DNA of 64,000 bases, from assembly GCA_958295725.1 (NCBI GenBank), contig OY282368.1:1510001-1574000 (forward strand), written 5' to 3'. Under the pieces are notes generated by a model. It ran no database searches. It worked only from the letters and a program-made list of their open reading frames with translations, and had not been told where the DNA came from. This stretch comes from an uncultured Alphaproteobacteria bacterium (GTDB lineage: Bacteria; Pseudomonadota; Alphaproteobacteria; UBA2966). The position numbers and the translations under genes are program-made. Within the stretch, counting starts at the first letter, position 1, and every line of letters begins with the position of its first letter. Below, in pieces: positions 17,224 through 30,200 of the stretch.

Positions 17224-18984
17224 TCAGGCCGGCTTCGGTGGCGGCGAGGTCCGGGCTTCGCGCAGCGACCGGCGCCGGGACGCGGTCCGCGCGACGTCCA
17301 CGCGCGCGCCGGAGGCATCCAGCACGACGCCGTAGGTTTCGCGCGCCGCTTCCGCGCCGACGACCTCGTCGCGGACATCCCTCAGCACGCGGTCGGGGTC
17401 GCGGTCGAGCGGGTCGCCGCAACCGCCGCCGCCGCCGGACGCGAGCTCGACACGCACGGGTCCCAGTTCCCTGACGCCGTAACGCGGCCCGGCGAACGCC
17501 GGTTCGCCGTCCTCCGGCACGAGGCGCAGCGAATTCACCTTCCCCGCTTCGCCTCCGTTGACGCCGTAGGCGCGAGGCGACGCGAAACATTCGCCCCGGA
17601 ACGAGAATTCGGACGGCGCGAGGACGTCGGCGACGTAATGGACGCCGGGCCCGCCGCGATACTCGCCAGCGCCGGCGGCGTCGCGGCGCAGCTCCTGGCG
17701 CCACACGCGGACCGGGAAGAGCTGCTCGCTCATTTCGGCGTTCGGGATGATGAGCGCGCCGAAGGCGCTCATCGCGCTGACCTGGGCGAAGCCGTCCCGG
17801 CCGGGCACCGCGCCACCGCCGGGCGACCCGCCCCAGTGGTACGCCGTCGACATGCGGCCGTCGTGGCCCGCCGCCGAGGAGAGCGGGAACGCGCACATGC
17901 CCCACCCGGCGCAGGCGCGGTCCGGATCCGCCTCGCTCAGGGCCCGCCAGATGGCGTGCATGATCTGTTGCGCCGGAAAGAGCGTACACATGGTCATCGG
18001 CGCCGGCGGGCGGGCGTTGACCAGCGTCCCCGGGGGCGCGATCACGGTCACGCCGCGAAAGGTGCCCTCGTTGCGCGGAATCGACGTGTCGAAGAACGTC
18101 GACAGCGCGGAATAGACGGACGAGTGCGTATTGGCGAGGGAGCTGTTCTTGAAGCCGCGGATCTGACCGTCGGTTCCGGTGAAGTCGATCGTCATCTCGT
18201 CGCCGTCCACCGTGACCGCGACGAGGATCTTCAGGTCCATGTCGTCGAAACAGTCGTCGTCGAATCCCGATTCCCCCTCGTAAACGCCGTCCGCGAGTTC
18301 CGCGACGGCCTCGCGCAGAAGCCTGTCGCCGTGATCGAGTATGCCGGAGACGTACTCCCGGCCCTCACGGAGGCCGAAGCGCTCCAGCGTCTCGACGACG
18401 AGCCCGCGGCCGATCTCCGTCGACCCGCACATGGCGCGGAGGTCGCCGTCCATGAAGTGGGGCGTGCGGGAGTTCAGGACGAGGAGTTGCCACACGTCCT
18501 CGCGGGTCTCGCCCGCGTCGACGACGCGCAACGGCGGCAGCCGCAGCCCTTCGTGCCAGATCTCGGTGGCGGCGGAGTTGTACGTGCCCGCCGCGCCGCC
18601 CCCGATATCGGACTGGTGGGCGCGATTGCAGGTGAAGGCGACGAGCTCCGACTCGACGAACACCGGCCGGGCGATGACCCAGTCGGGCAGGTGGTTGCCG
18701 CCGGCGACGTATGGATCGTTGAGCACGAACACGTCTCCGTCCGCCATGTCGTCCCCGAAGGCGTCCAGCAGGGCGCGGACGGCGAACCCACCGCCGCCGG
18801 TGTGGATGGGGATGCCGTCGGCCTGGGACACGAGGTTGCCCGCCCCGTCGGCGACGAAACACGAGAAGTCGTGCGCCTGGTTGAAGATCGGGCTGCGCGC
18901 CGTCCGGATCATCACCCAGCCCATCTGGCGCGCGATGTAGTCGAGCCGGTTCTGGAACAGGGCCAGGGCGATGGGATCGGGCAT
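17224..18984 (-). CDS. hyuB: Hydantoinase B / N-methylhydantoinase-oxoprolinase beta subunit, first copy
   Basis: This 586-residue HyuB-family protein has the same ordered motifs as the neighbouring copy: HTGGGGFAVRALLDAFG, NDPYVAGGNHLPDWVIARP, RAHQSDIGGGAAGTYNS and a GGGGGCGDPLDRDPDRVLRDV tail. I set the start at ATG 18984, 11 bp downstream of the hyuA stop, because residues from MPDPIALALFQNRLDYIARQ align with the paralogue; the frame stays open upstream through hyuA but that part is not coding. A Cys replaces the Trp of the second copy in the glycine-rich tail. It is probably the direct partner of HyuA because of tight coupling. Confidence 0.9.
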   Translation of the reverse strand: MPDPIALALFQNRLDYIARQMGWVMIRTARSPIFNQAHDFSCFVADGAGNLVSQADGIPIHTGGGGFAVRALLDAFGDDMADGDVFVLNDPYVAGGNHLPDWVIARPVFVESELVAFTCNRAHQSDIGGGAAGTYNSAATEIWHEGLRLPPLRVVDAGETREDVWQLLVLNSRTPHFMDGDLRAMCGSTEIGRGLVVETLERFGLREGREYVSGILDHGDRLLREAVAELADGVYEGESGFDDDCFDDMDLKILVAVTVDGDEMTIDFTGTDGQIRGFKNSSLANTHSSVYSALSTFFDTSIPRNEGTFRGVTVIAPPGTLVNARPPAPMTMCTLFPAQQIMHAIWRALSEADPDRACAGWGMCAFPLSSAAGHDGRMSTAYHWGGSPGGGAVPGRDGFAQVSAMSAFGALIIPNAEMSEQLFPVRVWRQELRRDAAGAGEYRGGPGVHYVADVLAPSEFSFRGECFASPRAYGVNGGEAGKVNSLRLVPEDGEPAFAGPRYGVRELGPVRVELASGGGGGCGDPLDRDPDRVLRDVRDEVVGAEAARETYGVVLDASGARVDVARTASRRRSLREARTSPPPKPA

Positions 18985-18995
18985 CCGCCGATTCC

Positions 18996-21071
18996 TCACG
19001 CCGCGGGCAGATGGATGAGGAAGTTGCCCGTACCGTCGACCTCGAGCGCGTCGTCGGCGCCGACGAACACTGTGGTCGTCGCCTCCTCGACCATCGCCGG
19101 TCCGGCGACTCGATGTCCGGGCGCCAGATCGGACCCGGCGTAAACGGTGATCTCCCGCCAGCCGCGCGCCTCGTCGATCCAGACGCGCCGCCGGCCGGAC
19201 GGCGGCGGCGATGCCCCCCCGCCCGCGGCCGCGCCGGGTATCCCGATCTCGGGGAGGAGACCTTCCGCCACCACGCGGAGCGCCGAGATGCGGACGAGCC
19301 CCTCGGGCTGGATATGCCCGTAGAGACGCTGGTGCCGCAGCTCGAACAGCTCGCGCGCGCGGGCGGCGGAGAACGTCTCGGACCCGTCGAGCCGAACCCG
19401 CACGTCGTACTGCTGCCCGACGTAGCGGAGGTCGATCTCCCGCAGCACGCATACGCGATCGTCGGCGAATCCGTCGTCGCGCAGCGCCCGCCGCCCCCGG
19501 TCCGACAGCGCCATGAACTCCTGTTCGACCGCCTGGGCGCCGACGGTCTCCAACGGCTCCAGGAAGACCCGCATGAAGTCGTGCCGGACGTCCGTGTGCA
19601 ACATGCCCAGCGCGCAGAAGACGCCGGACAGGCGCGGCACGTAGACCTCGGGGCAACCGAGCGACCGGCCCACGGACGCCCCGTGCATGGGCCCCGCCCC
19701 GCCGGTCGCCACCAGGGTGAAGCGGCGCGGGTCGTGGCCCCGTTCGCTGCTGATCTCCTGGACGGCCTGGAGCAGGTTCTGCTCGACGAGGCGAACGATG
19801 CCCGTCGCCGCTTCCTCGACGCTCACACCGAGAGGCGCGGCGACCCGCTCGGCGAGCGCCTTGCGGGCGGCGGCCTCGTCCAGGTTCATGGAATCGTCCG
19901 CGTAGACGCCGGGGCGCAGGCGGCCGAGGACGAGTTGCGCGTCGGTGACGGTGGGTTCGGCGCCGCCGAGACCGTAGCAGGCCGGTCCGGGATTCGCGCC
20001 GGCTCCCTCGGGACCGGCGTACAGCATACCGCCGGAATCGACGCCCGCGACGGTGCCGCCGCCGGCCCCGACGGTGAAGATGTCCACCGAGGGGAGGGAG
20101 AGATCGTATCCGCCGATCTCGAGGCTCTCCGAGACGTCGACGGTCCCGGCGCTCATCAGGATGACGTCGCAGCTCGTCCCGCCGACCTCCATGGAAATGA
20201 GGTCGTCGGTTCCCGCCGCCTGGCCGTAGAGACGCAAGGCGCCGACGCCCGCGGCCGGGCCCGACAGGAGGAGGGTCGCCGGCTTGTCGGCGACGCGGGC
20301 CATCGGGACGGCGCCTCCGTTGTTCTGCACCAGCAGGATGCCCCTGGGCAGGCCGAGCCCGCGGAGGCGTTCGTCCAGGCGCCGCAAATAGCCGACGGTG
20401 CGCGGCGCGACGTAGGCGTTCATGACCGTCGTCGACGTGCGCTCGTACTCGCCGATGGTGGGGGCGATATCGACCGAGGCGTACACCCGGTCGCCGTCCC
20501 AGCTCTCCCGCAAGATCGCCTCGGCCCGTTTCTCGTGAGCCGGATTCAGGAAGCTGTTGAACAGGCAGATGGCCGCGGACTCGACGTCCGCGCCGTCGAA
20601 GACCTTCGCGGCCGCCCTCACGTCGTCGATGGAAAGCTCCCGGGTCTCGTTCCCCTCGCGGTCGAAACGTCCCGCCACCGGACGCCGCAGGCTGCGCGGA
20701 ACCAGCACCGGCGGATACGGCGTGCGGTGATCGAAGGGATTGGCGCGGTAGCCGCGGCGGATCTCCAGCGAATCCCGGAACCCCTCGGTGGTCAGCAGGC
20801 CGACCCTGGCGCCCTTCCCTTCCAGTACCGTGTTCGTGGCGATGGTGGCGCCGTGAACGAACAGGGCGCAATCGCGAAGCAGGGACTCGAGGGCCACGCC
20901 GAGGGTGTCCGCGGCCTTGCGCAGCGCGTCGAACACGCCTTCCGCGGGATCGGACGGCACCGAGGGAACCTTGACGGCATGGACCCGGCGGTCGACGTCG
21001 GCGAGCACGAGGTCGGTGAACGTACCGCCGATATCGACGCCGATGCGGTATCTGTCTCGTGGTTCTTCCAT
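18996..21071 (-). CDS. hyuA: Hydantoinase A / N-methylhydantoinase-oxoprolinase alpha subunit
   Basis: This 691-residue HyuA-family ATPase of the actin-like/ASKHA fold begins with the phosphate-1 motif GVDIGGTFTDLVLADVD (residues 11-27). It continues with HGATIATNTVLEGKGARVGL, NNGGAVPMARV, LLSGPAAGVGAL, MEVGGTSCDV and a C-terminal GPAMVEEATTTVFV region. With HyuB it couples ATP hydrolysis to ring opening or carboxylation of small carbonyl compounds; the substrate cannot be read. First gene of a three-gene leftward cluster; no dedicated transporter or regulator is next to it. The ribosome-binding site is a weak GGGAACGGG. Confidence 0.92.
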   Translation of the reverse strand: MEEPRDRYRIGVDIGGTFTDLVLADVDRRVHAVKVPSVPSDPAEGVFDALRKAADTLGVALESLLRDCALFVHGATIATNTVLEGKGARVGLLTTEGFRDSLEIRRGYRANPFDHRTPYPPVLVPRSLRRPVAGRFDREGNETRELSIDDVRAAAKVFDGADVESAAICLFNSFLNPAHEKRAEAILRESWDGDRVYASVDIAPTIGEYERTSTTVMNAYVAPRTVGYLRRLDERLRGLGLPRGILLVQNNGGAVPMARVADKPATLLLSGPAAGVGALRLYGQAAGTDDLISMEVGGTSCDVILMSAGTVDVSESLEIGGYDLSLPSVDIFTVGAGGGTVAGVDSGGMLYAGPEGAGANPGPACYGLGGAEPTVTDAQLVLGRLRPGVYADDSMNLDEAAARKALAERVAAPLGVSVEEAATGIVRLVEQNLLQAVQEISSERGHDPRRFTLVATGGAGPMHGASVGRSLGCPEVYVPRLSGVFCALGMLHTDVRHDFMRVFLEPLETVGAQAVEQEFMALSDRGRRALRDDGFADDRVCVLREIDLRYVGQQYDVRVRLDGSETFSAARARELFELRHQRLYGHIQPEGLVRISALRVVAEGLLPEIGIPGAAAGGGASPPPSGRRRVWIDEARGWREITVYAGSDLAPGHRVAGPAMVEEATTTVFVGADDALEVDGTGNFLIHLPAA

Positions 21072-21293
21072 ACCCGTTCCCGTTCACCCGCCCGCTTCGT
21101 CCATGAGAGTCGTCCGCGACGAGAGGGCTTCGCCGGCCCGGGAGCGCGGGGTCGGCCGGTGGCGTCGCGACCTCCCGGCGGAGACCGTCGGGAGAACACG
21201 GCTCTACGATAGCGGACTTTCAGGGATGAGCGGATACCCGTTCGTCGATCGCCGGAGGAATCCGTGTCGCCTTTCGGCGCGGACCGGACGCCC

Positions 21294-24200
21294 CTACCAC
21301 CTCAGCCGCAGGCCGATCTTGACGCCGTGGTCGGGGTCGGCGGCGCCTTCCTCGCGTTCGACCTCGAGGCCGACGGCGAGGTCCGGCCCCAACTCCAGGC
21401 GCGTTCCCAGGCGGTAGCGCCGGTCGCCGCCCTCCTCGTAGCCGAAGCCGCCGTAGGGCGTCGCCACCCCGGCCCCGTCCCAGACCCCGAACCCGTACCC
21501 CAACTCCGCCTCCAGGCGCGCCGTGCCGGCATCGCCGCCCTCGTCCAGGGAGGACGCGCGCCCCGCCACGCCTCCGTCCCACAGGCGCCCGAGACCGCTC
21601 TCCGAAGCGCCCCAGCCCGGCGCGAGTTCGAGCGACAGGCCCCGACCGCCCGGCCCCGGAGAGAGCCGCGCCGACCCCGACGCCCCCCATTCCTCAACGT
21701 CGCCCGCGTGCGCCGCCAGCGTCCGGCCCCGCGCTTCCACCGTCAGGCCCCGCGACGGCAACGCCCATTCGAGGCCGCCGCCCAACTCGACCCCCATGCC
21801 CGTCTCCCCGTCGCCGCCGTCCCAGCGACCGCCCACCTCCAGCGACGGCGTCAGCGTCCCGCCGCCCGACAGCGTGTAAACCCGGCTCCCTTCCACCGTC
21901 AGGCGCAGGCGCCGCGTGTCCACCGTCACCGCCTCGATCGCATCCCCGTTGTCGTCCACCGAGTACTGCGTCGCCTCTCCCGAAGCCTTCAGCGCCAGCG
22001 TCAGGCCGCCCGCCGACAGCACCGGAACCGAGACCCCCACCGCCGCGCCCAGGAACGCGCTGTCGCCCTTCTGGACCCCCTTCTGGACCCCGAAACGCTC
22101 CACCACCTCCGCGTCCACGATCTCGATCTCGCCTTGGCCGTAACCCAGCGTCCCCCACAGACGCGAGCCGCCCGGCCCCGACCACCCCACATACGGATGC
22201 ACCGCCGTCATCCGGCTCTCGTGAACGCCCGCGACCGCCGCCTCCCCGCTCCGGTCCGTGTACTCGATCGAACCCTCGAACCACGTCGCCGCGAGACCGC
22301 CCCGAAAGCTCTCCCCCAGAGGCCCGTCGACGCCCACGTGCGCCGAGAACAGGTCGCCCGACCAGTCGAGCTCCTCCTTGTCCAGAGACAACGACCGCCG
22401 GCTCCCCCCGCCCCATACGACCGGGCCGCCGGAACCGGAACCGCCGCCCCCGACGCCGCCGCTACCGTCACCGTCACCGTTGCCGCCGCCCGCGCCCAGC
22501 GCTACCGCGAACGTCCGGCCCTCCAGCGCCTTGCGCCACGACAGCCCCTCCTCGTCCCGCGTCCGCTCCTGCGCCTTCAGCGCCCCCGCCACCGTGTCCG
22601 CCATCCCGCCGCCCGGTCCCGGACCCTCCAGACGGCCCGACACCGCCTCCACGACGCTCCCCCACGTCGCCCGCGACAACTCCGGCAGGATCGACTCGTT
22701 GATCCTCTTCAACCGCGCCCGCGCCTCCTCCAGCGCCGGGACCACCTCGATGGTGAACGCCAGCTCGTTCTCGTTCTCGTCCCCGTCGTCGTCGGTCGCC
22801 GTCCAGACGTAGCCCCTTTCCGGGAACACCTCCGTCGGCGTCCCGGAAATGGTCTGCTTCTCCGAGTCGAACGTCAGCCCCGGCGGCAGCGACTCCGGCG
22901 GCGCCGGCGTGAGCGCGTAGTTTATCGGCGGGTCTCCCGTCCCCTCCTTCGCCGCCGGAAGCGTCACCGGAGGATCGATCGCCTCGTCTACCGTGAACAC
23001 CATCGCCGTCAGGGTGAAGTCGAACTCCGGCTTCGTGTTCACGTCGTACCCCGCATCGAACGCCGAGGTCGTCGTCACCGTCGCGCACACCCGCGACCGC
23101 GACTCGTCCCAGTCGTCCGAATCCAAATCCGTCACCGCCTGCCAGGCCTCGGCGCCCGTGTCGTAGCGCAGCAGCTTCATCCCCCGGCCGGACCGGCGCG
23201 CCGCATCCCGCATCCCCGCCGGCGGCTTCAGGCACAGCTCCACGCCCTCATCCGGCATCGGCATCACGTTCACGTCCACCATCGTGTGCGCGCCGTCATG
23301 CTCCAGCCGGAACGACCCGCTCTCCCGCGGCACCCCATCCCCGACGGGCTTGAACATCACGGACACCGCCCCGGCCAGGTCCGACGGCAGGTCGATCTCC
23401 ACGCCCGCCGGAACCCCGAGCGCCACCACCGTGACCCGCTGGCCGTTGACGACATAGATGTTCTCGATCTGCGTCGTCGTCCCCGCCGGCACCGCGATGC
23501 GGGTGCCGTCGGCCACCGCAACCGACAGCGCGCCCGTCACCCCGTCGTAGCCGCCGTCCCGGGCACGGTGGCTCAGCGGCGCCACCGGATCGGCCAGACC
23601 GTCGCCGGCGGCCGCCGTCACCGTCACCGTCTGGGCCGTGTTCCACGTCGTCGCGTCGAAGGTCAGCGTGTTCTGGTCGCCGTTGGCGTCGCCGTCGGTG
23701 TCCACCGTCACGTCGGCGTTGTCGCTCGTGACCGTCACCGTCACCGTGCCCGTCGGCATCGAGGTCAGCTTCGCCGTGTAACGGGTCCCGTCCGGGTTCC
23801 CCGCCGTCACGGCCACCGTCTCCGCCGGGTCGAACGCGAACCCCTTCACGTCGTCGTCCCTGATGGTCAGCGTCACGTCCGACGGGTTTGCCACGCCGCT
23901 GGCGCCCGAGGCCGTGCCCGAGACCGTCACCGTCTTGTCCGCCGCGGCCACGTCGTTGTCCATCGCCGTGATCTTCACCGTGCCGCTGCTCGCAATATCC
24001 CCCGCCGCGATGGTCAGCATCGTCTCCGCGCTCAGCGTGTAATCGCCCACCGCCGCGTTCGTCCCCGGCGCCGCCGACACCGTGATCGTCGTCGCCGCGA
24101 CCGACGGGTGCGTGAGCGTCGCCGTCACCGTCGCGACGTTGCCCGCCCCGCCCTCGTCGATGGTCGAAGGCGCGAGAACCAGCGTCGCCGTCGGCGCGTC

Positions 24201-27200
24201 GTCGTTGTCGATGGTGATCACCGACACGTCCACGTTCGCCAGCCCGTTGTAGTTGCCGTCGCCGCTCGACGTGTCCAGCCGCACCGCCCAGGTCACGTCG
24301 CCGTCGTCGATGTCGTCGTCCGCGCCGGTCACCGTCACCGTCCGCGCCGTGCTCCAGTCCGTCGCCGTGAAGGTCAGCGACGACGGCGACGCCGCGCCCT
24401 CGCTCGTATCCAGACTGGAGACCGTCACCGTCACCGCCGCCGAAGGCTGCGTCCGCAGCGCCACCGTGAACGTCGCCGTCCCGCCATCCTCCGTCGCCTG
24501 ACCCGTGACTCCGTTCGTCGGGACGAGCGCCAGCCCGTACTCGTTGTCCGCGTTCACCGCATAGACCGTGACGTCGTCGAGGCCGTCGTAGTTGGTGTCC
24601 ACCGTGCTCGTCGTGTTCACCGCCAGCGTGACGGTGTAGTCCTGGTCGCCGTCGGCGGGATTGGTGGGGGCGTCGTCCACGCCGGTCAGCGTCACCGTCT
24701 GCGCCGTGTTCCAGTTCGAGTCCGTGAATGTCAGCGACGACGGCGACACCATCCCTTCCCCCGTGTCCGAACTCGTCACGCCGAGCGCCACGTTCCCCGT
24801 CGGCTTGCTCGACAGCGCCACCGTGAACGCCGCCGTCCCGCGATCCTCCGTCGTCCGCAGCCGCGACGTCGCCGACGGCGCCGGCGACACCGCGAACCCC
24901 GCCGTGTCGTCATCGGTAATGGTCAGCGACGCCCCGGTGACGGTCATCGTCTCCGAATTGGCGGCGGCCTGGCTGTTCGCGGCCGTGCCCGCCACCGTCA
25001 CATCGCTGTCGGCGGCGTCCACGTCGTTGTCCACCGCGGTGATCGTCGCCGTGTCCGCGCTCGTCGTCGAACCCGCCGCGATCGCGATCGTCGCCCCCGC
25101 CCCCGACGCCACCGAATAGGCGTTCGCCAACGGCGTCACCGTCACCGTCGTCGCCGCGCTCGACGGGTGCGAGAGCGTCGCGCTCACCGTCGTCGATCCG
25201 CCCTCCAGGATCGACGACGACGCCACCGACAGCGTCACCCCCGGCGCCGCGTCGTCGTCCGCGATCGTCAGCGTCACGGCGGAGGGGTCCGTGACCCCCT
25301 GGGTGTTGGACGCCGAACCCGAGACCGTCACCGACTTGTCCGGCGCATCCGTCGTGTCGTTCACCGCCGTAATCGTCACCGTCCCCGCGCTCGCCGTCGA
25401 ACCCGCCGCGATCGTCAACGTGTTCGCACTCGACAGCGTGAAGCCGCTCCCCGAAGCCGACACCGTCACCGTCGTCGCCGCGCTCGAGGCCAGGTTCAGA
25501 CGCGCCGTCACCGTCGATACCCCACCGTTCTCCGAGATCGACGTGGACGACAGGACCAGCGTCGCCAGCGGCGGACCCTCGTCGTCGCGGATCGTCAGCG
25601 TCACGGCGGACGGGTTCGCCACGTTGTTGCCGCCCGCCGCCGTCCCCGAGACCGTCACCCGTATGTTCGGCTCGTCGTCGTTGTTGTTCACCGCCGTGAT
25701 CGTCACCGTCCCCGCGCTCGCCGTCTGCCCGGCCGCGATGGTCAGCGTGTTCGCCGTGCTCAGCGTGAAGTCGGTCCCCGACCCCGGCGATGCCGACACC
25801 GTGAGCGTCACCGCCGCGCTCGACGCCCCCGACAGCGTCGCCGTCACCGTCGTCGCGTTGCCCGTCCCGCTCTCGTCGATCGTCGCCGGCGACAGGACCA
25901 GCGCCACCGTCGGCAGCGCCTCGTCGTCGGTGATGGTCAGCGTCACGCTCGACGGCGCCGACACCCCGTTACCCCCGGCCGCCGTCGCCGAGACCGTCAC
26001 CGACTTGTTCGGCGCATCCGTCGTGTTGTTCACCGCCGTAATCGTCACCGTCCCCGCGCTCGCCGTCGAACCCGCCGCGATCGTCAACGTGTTCGCACTC
26101 GACAGCGTGAAATCCGTCCCCGACCCCGGCGATGCCGACACCGTGAGCGTCACCGCCGCACTCGACGGGCGGTTCAGCGTCGCCGTCACCGTCGATACGT
26201 TCGACGCCCCGCTCTCGTCGATCGACGACGCCGACAACGCCAGCGTCGCCTCCGGCAACGCCTCGTCGTCGGTGATGGTCAGCGTCACGCTCGACGGCGT
26301 CGACACCCCGTTACCCCCGGCCGCCGTCGCCGAGACCGTCACCGACTTGTCCGGCGCGTCGGTCGCATTGTCCGTCGCCGTAATCGTCACCGTCCCCGCG
26401 CTCGCCGTCGAACCCGCCGCGATCGTCAACGTGTTCGCACTCGACAGCGTGAAATCCGTCCCCGACCCCGGCGATGCCGACACCGTGAGCGTCACCGCTT
26501 CGCTCGACGGGCGGTTCAGCGTCGCCGTCACCGTCGATACGTTCGACGCCCCGCTCTCGTCGATCGACGACGCCGACAACGCCAGCGTCGCCTCCGGCAA
26601 CGCCTCGTCGTCGGTGATGGTCAGCGTCACGTCCGACGGCGCCGCCACCCCGTTACCCCCGGCCGCCGTCGCCGAGACCGTCACCGACTTGTTCGGCGCA
26701 TCCGTCGTGTTGTCCGTCGCCGTAATCGTCACCGTCCCCGCGCTCGCCGTCGAACCCGCCGCGATGGTCAGCGTGTTCGCCGTGCTCAGCGTGAAGTCGG
26801 TCCCCGACCCCGGCGATGCCGACACCGTGAGCGTCACCGCTTCGCTCGACGGGCGGTTCAGCGTCGCCGTCACCGTCGATACGTTCGACGCCCCGCTCTC
26901 GTCGATCGACGACGCCGACAACGCCAGCGTCGCCTCCGGCAACGCCTCGTCGTCGGTGATGGTCAGCGTCACGCTCGACGGCGCCGACACCCCGTTACCC
27001 CCGGCCGCCGTCGCCGAGACCGTCACCGACTTGTCCGGCGCATCCGTCGTGTCGTTCACCGCCGTAATCGTCACCGTCCCCGCGCTCGCCGTCGAACCCG
27101 CCGCGATCGTCAACGTGTTCGCACTCGACAGCGTGAAATCCGTCCCCGACCCCGGCGATGCCGACACCGTGAGCGTCACCGCTTCGCTCGACGGGCGGTT

Positions 27201-30200
27201 CAGCGTCGCCGTCACCGTCGATACGTTCGACGCCCCGCTCTCGTCGATCGACGACGCCGACAACGCCAGCGTCGCCTCCGGCAACGCCTCGTCGTCGGTG
27301 ATGGTCAGCGTCACGCTCGACGGCGCCGACACCCCGTTACCCCCGGCCGCCGTCGCCGAGACCGTCACCGACTTGTTCGGCGCATCCGTCGTGTCGTTCA
27401 CCGCCGTAATCGTCACCGTCCCCGCGCTCGTCGTCGAACCCGCCGCGATCGTCAACGTGTTCGCACTCGACAGCGTGAAATCCGTCCCCGACCCCGGCGA
27501 TGCCGACACCGTGAGCGTCACCGCCGCGCTCGACACCCCCGACAGCGTCGCCGTCACCGTCGATACGTTCGACGCCCCGCTCTCGTCGATCGACGACGAC
27601 GACAACGCCAGCGTCACCGTCGGCGTCGCCTCGTCGTCGGTGATGGTCAGCGTCACGCTCGACGGCGCCGCCACCCCGTTACCCCCGGCCGCCGTCGCCG
27701 AGACCGTCACCGACTTGTCCGGCGCATCCGTCGTGTCGTTCACCGCCGTAATCGTCACCGTCCCCGCGCTCGTCGTCGAACCCGCCGCGATGGTCAGCGT
27801 GTTCGCACTCGACAGCGTGAAGTCGGTCCCCGACCCCGGCGAGGCCGACACCGTGAGCGTCACCGCCTCGCTCGACGCGCGGTCCAGCGTCGCTGTCACC
27901 GTGCTCGACCCGGGGTTCGTCCCGTCGTGCTCGTCGATCGTCGCCGGCGACAACGCCAGCGTCACCTCCGGCAGGTCCTCGTCGTCGGTGATGGTCAGCG
28001 TCAGGCTCGACGGCGCCGACACCCCGTTACCCCCGGCCGCCGTCGCCGAGACCGTCACCGACTTGTCCGGCGCGTCGGTCGCGTTATCGACCGCCGTCAC
28101 CGTCACCGTCCCCGCGCTCGTCGTCGAACCCGCCGCGATGGTCAACGTGTTCGCCGTGCTCAGCGTGAAGTCGGTCCCCGACCCCGGCGATGCCGACACC
28201 GTCACCGTCACCGCCTCGCTCGACACCCCCGACAGCGTCGCCGTCACCGTCGATACGTTCGACGCCCCGCTCTCGTCGATCGACGACGGCGACAACGCCA
28301 GCGTCACCTCCGGCAGGTCCTCGTCGTCGGTGATGGTCAGCGTCACGCTCGACGGCGCCGACACCCCGTTACCCCCGGCCGCCGTCGCCGAGACCGTCAC
28401 GCTCTTGTTCGGCGCATCCGTCGTGTTGTTCACCGCCGTAATCGTCACCGCGCCCGTGCTCGCCGTCTGCCCGGCCGCGATGGTCAGCGTGTTCGCCGTA
28501 CTCAGCGTGAAGTCGGTCCCCGACCCCGGCGAGGCCGACACCGTGAGCGTCACCGCCGCGCTCGACGCGCGGTCCAGCGTCGCCGTCACCGTCGATACGT
28601 TCGACGCCCCGCTCTCGTCGATCGACGACGCCGACAACGCCAGCGTCACCTCCGGCAGGTCCTCGTCGTCGGTGATGGTCAGCGTCACGCTCGACGGCGC
28701 CGCCACCCCGTTGCCCCCGGCCGCCGTCGCCGAGACCGTCACCGACTTGTCCGGCGCATCCGTCGTGTCGTTCACCGCCGTAATCGTCACCGTCCCCGCG
28801 CTCGTCGTCGCCCCCGCCGCGATGGTCAGCGTGTTCGCCGTGCTCAGCGTGAAGTCGGTCCCCGACCCCGGCGATGCCGACACCGTGAGCGTCACCGCTT
28901 CGCTCGACGCGCGGTTCAGCGTCGCCGTCACCGTGGAGACATTGCCCGCCCCGCTCTCGTCGATGCTCGAAGACGACAACGCCAGCGTCACCTCCGGCAG
29001 GTCCTCGTCGTCGGTGATGGTCAGCGTCACGTCCGGCGGCGGCGCCACCCCGTTGCCCCCGGCCGCCGTCGCCGAGACCGTCACCTCCTTGTCCGGCGCA
29101 TCCGTCGTGTCGTTCACCGCCGTAATCGTCACCGTCCCCGCGCTCGCCGTCTGCCCGGCCGCGATGGTCAGCGTGTTCGCGCTCGACAGCGTGAAGTCGG
29201 TCCCCGTGCCCGGCGCCGCGTCCACCGTCACCGTCACCGCCTCGCTCGACGCGCGGTCCAGCGTCGCCGTCACCGTCGTCACCCCGCTACTCTCCGAGAT
29301 CGACGTGGACGACAGCACCAGCGTCACCTCCGGCAGGTCCTCGTCGTCCGTCAGCGTCAGCGCCCCGCCGCTCACCGCCATGGTCGTCCCGTCGGCCGTC
29401 GCCCGGTCGTTCGTTATCGTCGCCGTCACCGTCGTCGAACGACCGGCCGTCCCCTGGTGAACGTCGTCGTTCGCCGCCGTGACCAGCACCGTGTCCGCGG
29501 CGTTCGCCGTCTCGCCCGCCGCGATGACGATGGTCGTGTCCGAACCCACCGTGTAGAAGCCCGTCACCGCCGACACCGTCACCGTCGTCGCCGCGCCCGA
29601 CGGATGCGACAGCGTCGCCGTCACCGTCGATACACCGCCGTTCTCCGAGATCGACGACGGCGACAGCGCCAGCGTCACCCCCGGCGCCCCGTCGTCGTCC
29701 GTCGTCGTCACCGACACGTCCACGTTCGCCAGCCTGTTGTAGCCGGCGTCGCCGCTCGACGGATCGAGCCGCACATCCCAGGTCACCGTGCCGTCGTCGA
29801 TGTCGTCGTCCACCCCGGTCACCGTCACCGTCTGCGTCGTGCTCCAGTCCGTCGCCGTGAAGGTCAGCGACGACGGCGAGACCGTTCCCTCGCCCGTATC
29901 CCGGCTCGTCACCGATACCGTCACCGCCTGCGACGGCGACGGCGGCGTCAGCAGCGCCACCGTGAAGGTCGCCGTCCCTCCGCCCTCCGTGACCTGCCCC
30001 GTCACCGAACCCACGTCCAGCCCGTATTCGTTGTCCGCGTTCACCGCGTACACCGTGACCGGGGAGCTCGCGAGCGCGTCGTACTTGGCGTCCAACGTGC
30101 TCGTCGTGTTCACCGTCAGGGTGACGGTGTAGTCCTTGTCGGTGTCGGCGTCGGCGTCGTCCACGCCGGCCAGCGTCACCGTCTGCGCCGTGTTCCAGGT

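Noticed and set aside
17224..21087. Apparent single frame of 1,287 codons suggesting a HyuA-HyuB fusion
   Set aside because: HyuA is encoded in a different frame (18996-21071) with its own stop; only the part from ATG 18984 in this frame has HyuB sequence, so these are two separate genes.
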